A DNA stretch of 64,000 bases from positions 26,354,386-26,418,385 of the forward strand of contig OX344752.2 of NCBI GenBank assembly GCA_947034885.2. Direction: 5' to 3'. This document shows positions 48,004-60,705 of the stretch, piece after piece. Origin of the DNA: Thuidium tamariscinum (taxonomy: Eukaryota; Streptophyta; Bryopsida; Hypnales; Thuidiaceae). The stretch's first letter is position 1, and each line of letters opens with the position of its first letter. The position numbers and the translations under genes were made by a program. The notes beneath the pieces are model-generated. The model was given only the letters and a program-made list of their open reading frames with translations, did not search any database and was not told where the DNA came from.

Positions 48004-51000
48004 ATGAGGATTCCTGAACGCGCACATTGGGTAGTGTGGCGCCTCTGCTTATCCTTCTCTGAAAATACAGCAAGAGCGCGACCCTTATCGTCCCTCCATC
48101 ATCAACTTGTTTTTCTAGATTCTCGGAGGTCTCAGGATTGGACGAGACGTGTTTCTCCTAACGATGTATTGTCAACTCCTCTGCGTCATTTCTTAGCTTC
48201 TTCTGAAAGGAGCCGGTCCGTTTTCAGCAACGTTTCCAGGTTTCCATATTCCACAGAACGAGGAGATGGGAAAAGGGGGATCACCGAGGAGGATAAGATT
48301 TCTGCAAATGCAGTACGTTCGGAGCGATGTGATTGTAGTCCCAGTCTTCCTGAGGTTGGCAGATCCTCGGGATGGAGCAAGGAAGAGGTTGTGAATTGGC
48401 CGAATGCTATCTCCATCGGACGCCTTCTTTCTGGCCCACTGCTAGCATGGTACGGTACATTTCCAGAATGCCTACAGTAATCACTTTCTCTCAAGCAGAC
48501 TATCTTTTTTAATTAGGTTTGTCAAATGTCATTCCCTGCCCCTCTATACGGAAACATCGTTCATGACATTGAACTACTTGGAGAATCACTTGATATATCT
48601 AGACTTCGGAATATGCCACATAATGGATACGTTATATGTGCTTAAATCAGTCTTTAGTACAGCATCTTGCTCTTAATTCATCGGATGCTACGGTCTCACT
48701 GTATCTGGCGAAGTACATTCAAATTCTCTCTAATGACACTGCCTCGGAGGGGCAAAGGGGCTTCTAAATGCACTATCATGTGCTCACAACTTGGCCGATC
48801 AGATGTGTGTTCGACATGATGGATTCTCTGGATATACATGGAATGTGCAATTGCAGCGTTTCATTAGTGGGGGTTGAGTGTGGACTGTGACCTTTTAGAC
48901 ATGCACTGCAGCATCCAGGAGATTCTGCCAATGTGTGCCTCTATTTGCTTTCTCTTGAGGGATTCTGCTAGACGAAACAAACGGCAGGATGGTTATTTGA
49001 TAAGAGCACAAGCTGGTGCAGGATGATAACTCAGGGTATGGCGAAACCTGCTCTTGTTGGACTAGTGCTGGCCGGAGGAAGTGACTGGGTACGATTTCGG
49101 ATTCTGCCTTAAATTTTTTTTCTGCCTTAATCTAGTTTACTAACTACTGTTGCAGTCAATTGAAGGTAGAGGATACTATTTGCGTCACTTTGAGCAGTTA
49201 ACATCTGTAGGGATGTGGATTTGGGGAGATGTATAGAGTTGTGGAGTGATCTTCAGGTACAAGAGCCTTTATGACAATTTATTAACTTCTTATGCATTCT
49301 TTCAAAGTGGGAGGTTGTGGACCACTATGGAAGGGATAGTAGATAACTCCATTTCCTAGTGACTATAGAAAGTCGACGAAGTCGTGCTGGCACCATTTGC
49401 TAATAAGCTTAACTAAGTATATTAATAGGTGAGTTGCAGTTGGTAACGAGGATGAGCACAGGCGACGAGATTAGGTCCATTAAGGGTTTTAATGTCCTCT
49501 TCCTCAGTATTGCAAATTACACAAGACTTGAAATCAGTTTGTCACTTGTCACCCATTTGCTTGGCATTATCCCCACGTTTTTTGAAGCCTTCAATGTTTT
49601 GAAATTCTTCGACGCATTTATACCTCATTAACTTGTAAAGAAATCGATCACCATATTGACACCTGTGAGATTGTTATGGACGATGCAGCTCGATGGTTAC
49701 ATGGCGCGCCGGCAGGGTATTAATTCAGTTCTCGGATCTTACCTTGATCCACTTGCTGATAAGGTTAGTTTTACGAATACAAATTGGTATAGGTGCTCAA
49801 TATCTCTTCAGCTAAATGGACATATTTAGTTCTCTTTGCAAGACCTCTAGATGCCAAGGACAGCTGTTTGACTGCTTTTCCAAACCAGAAGTTGATATCT
49901 GCGCTGACCTTAGATGTATGTCAATGCAGGTTCTCGTTGGTTGTGTTGCAGTATCCATGGCATACTCTGGCCTTTTACATCGTAAGTGTGCTTTCTTCAT
50001 TGCATGTGTAGTATTTTACGCTTAGCGAATAGTGTCCTGATCAGAAAACAAGAACTGTTATGAGAGCGTAGTTCAGATTTTGAATCCCTCCTTTCTTTAG
50101 AATAGTGGGTTTATGTCTTGCTGCTAAGGCTGACATGGTATGCAGGGCCTACTGAGTGTGAGACACAGAGTACATAGTTGAGGAGGTTTCTTTTTCCACA
50201 AAGTTTTCCGAATCCATGAGGGTGTCACGGGTCATGCATACTGATGGGTCTCTAGCATGGCAGCTGCCTTGGTTTCACTGATTGTAGCCCGCGATGGTGT
50301 CCTTTTGGTTGGCTCTTTCGTGTACCGTGCATATACACTTCGTTGGAAGGTGATTACTCTCGACCGAGATAGAGAAGTATGGTAGTTCTAGGTTGTCGTG
50401 CACTACTTTATTTCTTCATTATTTTGATTTCAAAATGAAAAGCACCTAAAGTCTGACGCCTGGTGTTTATCAACAGTGGTCTGGCTGGAGCGAGTTCTTC
50501 AAGATTGGTGCGGGTGGTGTGGAGAAGGTTGAACCTCTTTACATAAGCAAGGTATTTTATTTACCTCTTCTTCTTAGACTTCTTAGATCAAGACGCCCTG
50601 CTTGAACCTCATGTTTATTCAGCATCCATATTGATCAGTCATATTGATTTTTCACGATATGACCAATTGAATTGGTCATTTTAAAACCATGAATCTTTGG
50701 TTCTTTAGGGATTCATGAGGAATAGGTGGCTTGGCACTGGAGTGCATTCAGTGGCGATGCATTGTTGTAATTGCATTGGTGTGATAAGATCATGATTTGT
50801 GGATCAGGTGAACATGGTGCTGCAATTGGCGCTTATTGGCACTGCACTTGTCCTGCCCGCTATGGATATTCCGGACACTTATTCTGTTGTCTCTATTCTT
50901 AGGTGAGGTTTTTTTTCAGGACATCGTAATTCCATGAGAATGAAGACTTTCAGGCTTTCCCTCGTTTCTTAAGATTGTCGGTAGCACATCTGGTGGCTAG

Positions 51001-51305
51001 GATTCTTCCTTTTTCCACATGAGCATGTAATTTCAACAGCTGGAAGTTGGATCATCATAAGTTATTGTGACTTGTGTGCAAAAGACAATAATAATCTTCA
51101 GCTGTGGCGAATCTGACGCTTCTGTGCTTCGTTAAACCGATGCAGCTGGTCAGTGGTGGCCACTACATCAATGTCCTGGATTGGATACGCTTGGATTTAC
51201 CTTCGGAGACCAATTCCGAAAGCTGTTGCTAGTGGAGTGCCGCAACTTTCTCAACGAGCAAGTCTTCGTAGCTCCCGGAAGCTTGAGAATCCTAATCGAT
51301 CTTGA
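48004..51305 (+). CDS. CLS: Mitochondrial cardiolipin synthase (CDP-alcohol phosphatidyltransferase family)
   Basis: Eight exons: 48004-48449, 49022-49088, 49689-49763, 49930-49981, 50264-50349, 50477-50551, 50808-50902 and 51146-51305. All junctions are GT-AG with consistent phases, giving 351 codons plus TGA, close to the plant family length. The enzyme joins CDP-diacylglycerol and phosphatidylglycerol into cardiolipin plus CMP in the inner mitochondrial membrane. The signature D-x2-D-G-x2-A-R-x8-G-x3-D-x3-D is complete (Asp170, Asp173, Asp191, Asp195) and is split by intron 2. [15 protein letters not shown] at 131-145 and [10 protein letters not shown] (about 260-269) are plant-CLS-like. 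The first 95 or so residues are Arg/Ser-rich with few acids, as for a mitochondrial presequence. About five hydrophobic segments follow. An in-frame TAA at 47995-47997 fixes ATG 48004 as the start. The bacterial phospholipase-D-type synthase is excluded because no HKD motif is present; phosphatidylglycerol-phosphate synthase is a less likely alternative. Confidence 0.93.
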
Positions 51306-53046
51306 ATTCTACTGTCATAAGTGTATCCTTTTTTGTGAACCAGGGTCCCATTAAGTAGACGTGAGTGCCTCACATCGCCTTCTCTTTCGTGGACCTATTC
51401 GGCTCTTGGGTGGTGATTAGCGAATTTCCTGCTTGGCTGTCATTTTCAATGTAGCTGGTGTCATGGATAGTGACAAGTCTCCTCGAGGGATCAACAACCA
51501 AAAGCTTTATAATGGTACCTTTGTCCAAGTTCATGCTGTTGGTACATGGTATTTGGAGTTGGAGGTAAACCCTTGATATTAGGAGTTGGAGGTTCATGAA
51601 ATTGCCAAGCTCTTTTCCTGTTGTCGCTACTAGTGGAAGTGCATTGACCTGAAAGTGATCTCTTGAGTGGTATTTGAAAGATTATCTTTCGGTTCTATCA
51701 TGAGGTAGAAGAAGCTTATTACCAGGGTTTTGTCTGTGGCTGGAGGTCACTATGCAAGAAATTTCAATTACAATGCGGTAGAGGATTCTGTTTTGCGTCA
51801 CTGTAAGCAATTTGAACTTGTTTAGGAAATTATTGGAAATTCTCAAAGTTGTGTAGTGACCTCTGGGTTGAAGAGCCAAATCTATCATTTGATCACTATG
51901 TATTTCTTATACAACTCCAGAGTGGTCATTCAGAGCCCATTTCCATTGAAAGATCAGTGGCCATAGACATGGATAGTTGCCCAAGTCATGCTTTCATTGT
52001 TTGCTGATTGTGAATGGATGAGGTGTTGTTGGGATCATGGACTGGTATTGGAGATGGGATCTTGATACACTAATATTGAAATTTAATGTTTGCAACACTA
52101 ATTAGAAACTTTGACATTAAATGGCAACAATGTCACTAATGTTACCAACACTAAGTGTGAGCATGATCACTAATTATCAACTAAACTTCCACCAAAAAAA
52201 CTAAAGTAGAACCAAGATAGTCTATGGTTGGCACTAACTCAATATCCAACATGAATATTAATTGTCAATTGAATGAGAAGTAAAGTGAATTTCATGATAG
52301 GGTAAATAATATTATAGGTACAATAACATTAAATTTTATTATTGGTGTTGTATAGATCCTTTCGAAGTAAATTTTTTGGGGCAATGCACAATTATTCTTG
52401 TGGCCATTGTTTGATGCTAGTTTTTAGAGGGATAGTTACATTGTAGCTATTGTTATAGCCTAGGTTATAACCATATCTATTGCAAAAAAAAATGTTGAGC
52501 TAGGATAGGTATAATAAATAAGAGGATTTTTGGGCCTCCCAGAGATTGTTTCATGGTTGTTCCCTAAAACTATTTCCATTCCTATAGACCAGCCCTTGTT
52601 CATTTGAATTTTTGAATTTTGAAAAAAATAATTAAATTTTTTTCCCATAAACTTCAGAATGTACAAAGCAAACAAATGATTCAAAAAAATATTTTTTAAA
52701 TACTAATTAATTAATATTATCTGATGCGGCAGTCACTCAACCACGTCAGCTTGCTAATGTAGCAAAGTTCCCAACATTCCCACAACATTCCCAATGTTTT
52801 GGAACTCGCAATCTTCTAAAATGGCTAAAATTCCTTTTATGATATACAACCCATTTCCAACAATGTTAAGGATTTTAGCACATGTTAGATTGAGTGATGG
52901 TAGGGGGGATAATTTTCTCTAGTGAGGGAAAAGAAATAATGATGATCATACTATTTTTTGCTAATTTTCCATCGAATCTCGAATCAGTAGAAATCAAGGA
53001 AGTGTATATGATACTTCAATTTGTTTTTGATATATAAGAGAATGGA
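51306..53046. other. 3-prime flank of the cardiolipin synthase gene, then AT-rich DNA
   Basis: GC content falls steadily after about 51900. No second coding region is seen; frames of 67-75 codons have no recognisable motif. Confidence 0.4.
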
Positions 53047-53400
53047 CCCATTTCCAACTACTTAAGCAATTGAGTGTATCTAGAGCATGGGTTTTTTAGA
53101 AAGAGAAATTTTCCCGTGTAGAAATAGAATTGGAAGGATTCTATAATTTGTCAAATTCTTTTTCAAAATAATAATTACCATGAATTTTCTAAGTGAAGAT
53201 TGTTTACCCCATATTGGTTATATAGGTATTAATATTTCTAATTAAAGGTTGGAAACAAAAATTGACAATGGCTTGGTTTCAATGTTGAGAGACTTATAGC
53301 CGATCATAATGTACCACAATTGTATCTAGAATTGTGCCATAATTGATCATTAGTCATCTCTAAGTTACCTATATGGAAAGAGACCACCTTACTCTACCAA
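53047..53400 (+). repeat. Partial element related to families B and 24663-25020
   Basis: It begins CCCATTTCCAACTACTTAAG and follows the family B interior (CATGTAGAAAG-like, AATTACCATGAATTTT-like). The right end appears to be near GAGACCACCTTACTCTACC-like sequence at 53380-53398. Both the boundaries and the relation are approximate. Confidence 0.4.
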
Positions 53401-53583
53401 AATGAGGGGTGATTAACCCTGAAGCTCGTTGACATCCATATTTTAGATGATGAACAGAGGGCTTCAAGGCACTATTTCATCCAACTAGCTTCTCATTTAT
53501 CAAATGTAATACTTGAATTTAGAAAAGACAACTTTCCTCAATGACCAAATTCATTAAATTTTGGTAAATGATATAGCTGTACA

Positions 53584-53935
53584 TAAGGTAGAAGCACCCA
53601 TTTATTTCAGTGTATCTATAGTTTGATGCTAGAGTTTCCTCCAAAGTGTCCCCAATAGTACCTTGAAACTTTAGTTGTGGTTGGTGGGCTCTAATTATTT
53701 TAGATTTTGGTGTAAGAATCAAGGCAGATTTCCTAGGAGTGCAAATTTAGGTGTTCTACTGAGTCCTACTTTGAAAATTCACAGAAATTAGATGTCTTGT
53801 CCAAAAATTCTATTTCTTTTTTTGAAAATTTATGATTTTTAGTTGCCAATACTACAAAAATATTCTTTGTAGGAAAAGGTGCCTCCAACTATGCTGAAAC
53901 TGCTAACATTGGCAAGAATGGGTGCTTCTACCTTA
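53584..53935 (+). repeat. Inverted-repeat MITE with TAAGGTAGAAGCACCC ends
   Basis: TAAGGTAGAAGCACCCAT at the left and ATGGGTGCTTCTACCTTA at the right pair at all 18 positions. The right half recurs as a relic at 18356-18537. The ends resemble family B (TAAGGTAGAACCACC), so this is probably a sister family. Confidence 0.8.
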
Positions 53936-54009
53936 GCTAGAAACAAAAATGTGCAAAATTTTTAAAAAAAAGATTGAGGCATTTAGGGGTTAAAAATGGG
54001 TCGACTACC

Positions 54010-54307
54010 CCCGGGGAGGACACTTCTTGTGTATTTGGGGGACCCACGTGTGGCGGTGGGGTATTTTTAGGGGGGCTATTAATTACTTGTAATCATTACT
54101 TGACAACATTAAAAGAGCCCCTATTTTACCATAAAGCGAAAAAATCAGCCATATTATCATCCATATTTTATTTTAAAAACACTTTGCCTTTTTAATGTCC
54201 CCTATTTTATATATAAATTTCTTATAAATTTTACCCAAGATTATTTAAATGTACCCTATCTTCCGCCGCACATAGGTTATTAAAAAACGGGAAGTGTCCT
54301 CCCCTAG
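54010..54307. mobile_element. hAT-like MITE with perfect 8-base target duplication
   Basis: CGACTACC occurs at 54002-54009 and 54308-54315. Inside it, CCCGGGGAGGACACTTC and GAAGTGTCCTCCCCTAG form imperfect inverted ends (GGGGAGGACACTTC fully paired). The interior is AT-rich and non-coding. An 8-base duplication points to the hAT class. The open frame over its left end is incidental. Confidence 0.8.
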
Positions 54308-54812
54308 CGACTACCTTAGTTAAACCTATTTTCGATAAGCACAAAACTGAAAACTAATCTTACAACTTCATTAGGTGTCAATGTGTTGTTTGTTACACAA
54401 TAATGAAGACCCTACTCGACATCATATTCCTCTCATTCATGAAGTCGGTCACCATATCTTGTGCTAATGGGGCCCTTGTCGGAAACACGTAGTAACTCAA
54501 CCCTTACCTTCCTTTTAGCTGATGGACATGTGTTGGGGCTTGAAAGTCCGAGCCACTCAAGGAGAGAGTTTCATCACCCTGGGACAGAGTTCACAGCCTG
54601 AGTGAGCAGAAGCATGTGTGTTCACAGCCTGAGTGAGCAGAAGCATGTGTGCTGGCCTTCATAGTGAGGAGCCTAATTCATCTCTCTATTAACCCTTGAA
54701 GGACGGGCTGGTGGCCGTGGAAATTATGCATTTTGATATGTGTGACATGATCATCTACTTTGAATAAGCCAAATATTAGAACTTGAAGTATTGTAGAAGA
54801 TTTTTCTTTCTT
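54308..54812. other. No gene; contains a lone TTAA-type terminus
   Basis: TTAACCCTTGAAGGACGGGC at 54689-54708 resembles the left end of the TTAA families, but no matching right end is found downstream. Confidence 0.35.
54590..54651. repeat. Perfect 31-base tandem duplication
   Basis: Two identical units start TTCACAGCCTGAGTGAGC and end AGAAGCATGTGTG. Confidence 0.95.
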
Positions 54813-54966
54813 CATAACATTCAGTAGCATGCCATGCCTCTACAGTGATGGTGAGGCATATTCCACACCCAACCAATTAGTTATTGATGGACATTGTTGA
54901 ATGTGGCATATTCCACACCATCACTGTCGAGCCAAGGCAATGCCAACCTTGCTACTGAATGTTATG
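54813..54966. repeat. Family L foldback MITE, copy 1
   Basis: CATAACATTCAGTAGCA (54813-54829) and TGCTACTGAATGTTATG (54950-54966) pair perfectly over 17 bases. Inside, GGCATATTCCACAC occurs in both arms. A relative lies at 62464-62656. Confidence 0.8.
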
Positions 54967-55955
54967 TTACTCCTAATACTGATGATGAATAGTTGGACCA
55001 TTAGGAAAAATCTGAACCTTAGAAGGTTCTATTAAGACTTTATTTTTAGCCCCCCGTGGTGCAAATATAGAATTATATATATAATTATGTATATGCATGT
55101 ATGTATAATTTTTCTTTTGAATAAAATATTTTTTAAATATAAAATTGTAAGAAAAAATTGTAAGAAAAAATTGTCGATTTCATGTGGGGTTGATATGGCA
55201 CCAATCAGATTTCAAATCTTAAGAAATAAAAAAGGATTTTGAAATTTTGAAATTTTTCTGTAATTGCACCGCAAGGATGCAATACTTGTGGTCTGTTTGA
55301 GGATTCAAATTTTTCCTAATTTTCTGTGCTACAAGAGAAGATTCTTTGTCATTCATTGAATACAAAATGTTAGCCTTGACATTTAAGCCCTAATTGCATG
55401 AGTGACTATATATAGTCACTCTGAAATTTCAGATCTAAATTTGAATGGAAAATTACATTCTTTTGACTATTTCAAAAATTTCTGAGCAATTTTTAGGGTT
55501 GACTATTGAAAACTTTCATTTTCCACAAAATGAAGTAAATATTTGATTATTGAAGGGTCTTCAAAGGCATGTATGTAACATAAGTGAAGGATAAAGCTTG
55601 CCAGTTTTATTTCATATTTTGGTTTTGTATACAACTTGCCAATTTGATTTGATTTGAGATTTAACAAATTATAATTATCCAAATGCTTTGAATATGGTTC
55701 CAATAGAAAGTATAAAGTGTTTTCATGATTTTTACCATTGAAAATTTAAACATGCAAGTATTGATTTGAAGATATTTATGATTTCTAATTATAAAAAAAT
55801 TTGTATTTCAACAATTGCAAGGTAGATTGTGTAATGAATTTGATAGCTTTTCAAGTAAAATTAAGTTTTTTGAAAGTACATTTTAGTATGCTAACACTAT
55901 TTGTAGTTGTTCATGTCATTGTTGTCGTGTTGTAGAAGTAGATACTATGTAGAAA
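54967..55955. other. No gene; AT-rich
   Basis: A duplicated AATTGTAAGAAAAA at about 55143-55172 is the only structure noted. Confidence 0.4.
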
Positions 55956-55984
55956 TATACATATATATATGTACATATACATAC

Positions 55985-56069
<85 letters not shown>

Positions 56070-56206
56070 CATATACATACATATACATATATGTACATAT
56101 ATATACATGTACATATATATACATATACATATATATACATATACATATATGTGTATATATGTACATACATATACATATACATATATGTATGTATATATAT
56201 ATATAA
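55956..56206. repeat. Long (TA)n / (TACATA)n simple-sequence tract
   Basis: About 250 bases consist only of TA, CA and TG dinucleotides, with a pure TA core near 55990-56035. All Tyr-Ile open frames on both strands across it are translation artefacts. Confidence 0.97.
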
Positions 56207-56379
56207 TTTTAATATATTTTGATTATTATATTATAGTAAGAGAAATGACATCATTTGAAGTGGCTTTATAGTGACGCCTTATGACTGCTATGATAGGCAA
56301 CCTATAAAGAATGGAGTTCATTTAAAAGCTTCATTGATTTTGATATTGTTTTTCTTTGTTTTTCACTTTAAATTTTAGT

Positions 56380-57140
56380 ATGTCTAAGTGGACAATTTTT
56401 TCTGAGTCTCAAGATGAAGAATCTAAATTAAAGTATGAATTTGAGTTCTCATTATTGCAACTACTAGATCAACCTCTTCTGTCATTCAGTTTTTCATTAT
56501 CACTAAATTAGCCACAAGATAAAGCTGGGCCATCTCAATTGCTAAAGCATCCTCAGATGGAACAATGTTGGTGTAGAAATCTTCAATGTGATATTCAAAC
56601 ATTGGTGATCTTATTGTAGATTGAATGTGTTCAGCTCAGTAATTGTAAAGTGATATTTGAAAGGTGTTTTGGAGGTTTAAATGACGATGAATACTATTGC
56701 ATAGTTAGACTTATTAAAAGAAGTTACAATGTATTGTAAAAACTATTGCAAATTATATGGTTATTCAATATTAACCCCATTTTATGTTTGTGATGACGAA
56801 GTGGGATTAATCACTCAGATGGTTAATCTTTTATATTGTTCCCATTGGTGAGGCACAATTGTTGGTTACTATGGATTGTGGTTTGACTATCATGTTTTAC
56901 CTATTTGAAGCCTATGGTCTCTTATTCCTACCTTGATCTGTAAACCATGTTAGAGCCCAAATATGATAGGCTTATAGAAAGTAGTTTGACATTAGTGAAA
57001 AAAATTGATCAATCAAGACTGAAGACTTCTATACTACTATGACTTTTTTTGTTCTGAAACCACCTCTAGTTGCAGCTAAAATCCCTATGATTTCTCAAGG
57101 CAAACCTTTCATACTTGACACCGTTAATTTTAGAAAACTT
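56380..57140 (+). other. Weak coding-like tract, possible decayed gene
   Basis: From an ATG at 56380 a frame with relatively few stops reads MSKWTIFSESQDEESKLK and onward for several hundred bases, broken by in-frame stops roughly every 30-60 codons. I do not recognise it. It could be a decayed gene or transposon frame, or chance in AT-rich DNA. Confidence 0.2.
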
Positions 57141-57492
57141 TAATATACAAATTTCTAAAACATTGTAGAAAGGGGCAATATATTAAATATAAAAATATAC
57201 AATTCTCTTGTTACAATCTCACAATTCTTTTGTAATTTTGCATTCAAAATTGGTTTGCATATTAATATGAAAATTCTTAAAACATCCATGTAGTTGGATT
57301 TTGAAAAAACAAAAATTTGCTTAATTAGAGATTACTTGAAGCTAATGCTATTTTTTTTTATAAGAAAAGCACACTTGCCAAGGCTTAAGCACTTATGGAT
57401 TAAGGATTAAACAACTCTAATCTCATTATTTAGGTAGGTATCACTTCTTAGAAACAACTACAAGATTTTTTCTTTTTCTTTCAATGATGATT

Positions 57493-58440
57493 TTAATCTC
57501 TCAATGTCTAAGGCTTTTTTTGAGCTTTTAGGAAATCTGTTTTGTATTGAACAAAAAGTCAACATTTTGATAAGCTTTATCAATTTTAAAAAAAAAACGT
57601 AATTGTATACGTCAGATAAAATTTGAACACAAGAAGAAACTGTGAGTTTCCAGACTGTAGGAACTTTGTGAATAGTGCCATTAGTAATCTAAAGTAGTTG
57701 AGATTGTGCCACGTTAGATATTTATTAATAAATTAATACTTTAAGAAAATTTAGTTTTCAATTTCTTATTACTTTTCAATTTTTTCAATTTTAAATTATA
57801 TTAATTTTTTTGAAAATTCAAAAAATTGAGCTATGAGGGCTAGTTAGTTGTTCTTGAATAGCATAGGGAACTGCTAAGGCAACAACCCCAAAATGGTCTC
57901 TTCTTGCCCTGAAATTTTATCTAATAAATTCAAACTAGACATACTAGAGATCACTAACATGTTGACATGTTGGGAAAGAAAATACTACAATATCACTTGT
58001 GGATTGAAAAATTATAATGTTTGATCATGAGGGTGTTAAAATTGCAAAAGTAACTTGAAGTCTTTTGATCCTCTTTTCACATGTCAAATCTAAAAAAGTT
58101 GGACACAAAAATATGAGATTCTTAAAATGAACTCTACCATTTTTTTAAATGAATTTTCAATGTGTTTTTTCCTTCAAGATTTGGTGTATTTGAAATTCAC
58201 TTCCAAGAACCTTCAACATTGAGGAAAGTGAAGATTGCAATGGACTTCCTTATATAAAATCTTGAATAGAAAAATCATAACCAATTATTTTTAAGATCAA
58301 GGTTTTTGATGCTTAAACTAGACTTCAAAATGAAATAACCAAAAATATAAACTTTTTAAAATAGAAAATTGGTTAGGTTTTATTTACCTTTAAAAATTTG
58401 CAAATACCAAATTTTGGTGCTTTGGATATTTAGAGGTTAA
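57493..58440 (-). mobile_element. Family J TTAA element, copy 2 (no H insertion)
   Basis: It starts TTAATCTCTCAATGTCTAAGG and ends TTGGATATTTAGAGGTTAA. The reverse matches both J halves at 3377-3753 and 5651-5933. Around 58120-58140 the two halves are continuous through a TTAA, a nearly empty version of the H insertion site. An unrelated segment of about 300 bases (57600-57905) interrupts it elsewhere. Confidence 0.7.
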
Positions 58441-58771
58441 GTGAATAGTATTGAATATTCCTTCACTATTGCATTCTTAAAAGTGTTATAATTTTCAAAA
58501 AAATGAAATTGAAAGATTAAAAAAAAAGATATATTTTGCCATTATTCTTATTTTCACCATACAATTTTATGGAAAATAGTCTTTCTAAAGTTTTGGCATC
58601 TCTTTTCAGAATTATTTTTTGCTAGTCTTGCCTTGCAAGTACACTATTGACTTTTCAAAAGGAGAAGCTATTTAATCCATGGGTAACCCTTGTAGTGTAT
58701 TCAAGTCAGTTCTTGCTTTGTATGTTTGATGTGAATTTTAGCCATATCATCATTTCAAAGACTTTTTTCCA

Positions 58772-59614
58772 TTAACCTCTAAAGAATTAGGTTGCATTTT
58801 TTGGCAACATAGCAATTTTAGGCAACTCACTATGAATGGAATTTTTATGCATTTTCTTTGAAATTTTCTCACAACATTTGAATGAGAATTTTTTCTAAAG
58901 CCCAATAATTATCATAACTTTTGACTATATGGTTAAAAAAATTATTGTATAATATATAGTTTCTTTCTCAAGCAGCTTGGAAAAAATCATTTTTTTCCCA
59001 GAAAATTTGAAATTTGTTTTTTAGATTTATATACTCGTGGAAAGCTTTAAAGCATTCCACTTTCATCAATCAAATGAAAGTTACAAGGATTTAGGGACTC
59101 CCAACTCTACAATAAATGTTGAAGTACTTAATTTAATTTAATTTTCAATATTTTTTGAAAAAAATAAAATTGTAGGATGTAGATTTTTCATTGCAACCAT
59201 TGGAATTATCATTTTTTTGATTCCATCTTTAAATTCTTAACAATTTAGTATTCAAATCATTTACTATTTTTTTCTGCTTATTATATTTTATCTATATGTT
59301 GTACAATTCCAAATGATTTGAGATTCTTTAAGCATATGGCCAACTTGCCTTGAAGAATGAATCCAAAAAAGCACCAACAACATGGATATTCATTTATACC
59401 ACTATGACCTTATAAAAAATATGGATTTTTTGCAGGTTAAAAATAGGATATTTGCTATATCTTTTCAAACTAGCATACTACTTTGTATGAGACACCATAG
59501 ATATATACTTGTGTCTAAAACTATATTTTTTTAATTTTTTTGGATACTTGTACTAGAAATGGCAATTTTGGAGATTTTTTTTGTAGAAACATAGTGAAAG
59601 AACTTTAAAATTAA
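58772..59614 (-). mobile_element. Family H TTAA element, copy 5 (843 bases, eroded)
   Basis: It starts TTAACCTCTAAAGAATTAGG and closes at a degenerate CTTTAAAATTAA. Body landmarks TATCATAACTTTTGACTA, GTTGTACAATTCCAAATG and ATGTAGATTTTTCATTGC match the reversed H copies. It is shorter because of small deletions. Confidence 0.7.
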
Positions 59615-60705
59615 ATTCACTTCATATGAAAAACAATTTTGTCATTGATTTTGAACTTTGCACTAATTTTGGTATGAAGAGATTGATGTTTACAACGTTT
59701 TGACTAGTTTAAAAATTTAAAGACTTCTACAATAAATTACATGATAAACTAGACACTACCTTTTTGCCATTGCTTTCTAGCATTACAACACATTAGTTGA
59801 TTCAATTATGTGCATCACTTGGAGGATGCATTTTAAACCTCATGTGATTTCTAAAGATTTGACATTAGCCTTTGTATGCATTAGAATTGATGTTCCTGAA
59901 GAATTCTTATTTTTGAGTTGCTAAACATTTGAAGCTTTATTAGCTAAAGCTATAGTGATCACTAAATCACCAATATACTTCAATATTTTCCCTTTTCATA
60001 CTATTATTGTTTTATGCACAACACTAGTATGCCAAAAACAGGAAGTAGAACAATCTAGAACATGACAAACTATTGTCATTGTAAGAACCAACCAAGATTC
60101 ACATAACTTCAAAGTTTCATTTTGATGATCTGTAGAGAGTCATATGTTAGTAAACAATGTTTACACTTTGACATAATCTAGCCATAGAGTAGAAGCATCA
60201 CCAACTACCTTCAAGTAGTCATTCCAACATCAATAAAAGCACCTGTTCAAGGTATAAGTCAATAATTGTTAATGTCTATTCAATTGCTTGATTAATATGT
60301 AAATAAGCTACATTTGAACACTAATTGACCACATATAGTTGAAATACAACAATGATCCAACATTCAATCCTCCCTTAGATGCTCCTCACAAAGCAATTGT
60401 ACTTCTAATACTTCTAAAAGAGTAGAGATTTTTTTTTTTTTTTTGGCAAGGCTATTGTAGAAATTAAAAAATTAAAAAGTCATCATTGTCTCCTATCCTT
60501 CATTATTTATAAAGATCCTAAATCCATTTTGATGATACTAATTTACTTCGAAGTCATGTTTAAAATTGAAAACCTAAGTAATTAGAATAATCCTTCATTT
60601 GATTGCATGGGTATGACAAGAAAAATAGGAGTGCACTCCTAGAAGGTGCATCATGAATTCCAGTCTTTGTATAGTGGGGTACCAATCAAAATGTCGTTTT
60701 CAAAT
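59615..60705. other. No gene; AT-rich
   Basis: No open frame of note and no recognised repeat. Confidence 0.4.

Noticed and set aside
55907..56271. Open frames of 67-100 codons rich in Tyr and Ile on both strands
   Set aside because: They are translations of a (TA)n/(TACATA)n simple repeat and exist in all frames.
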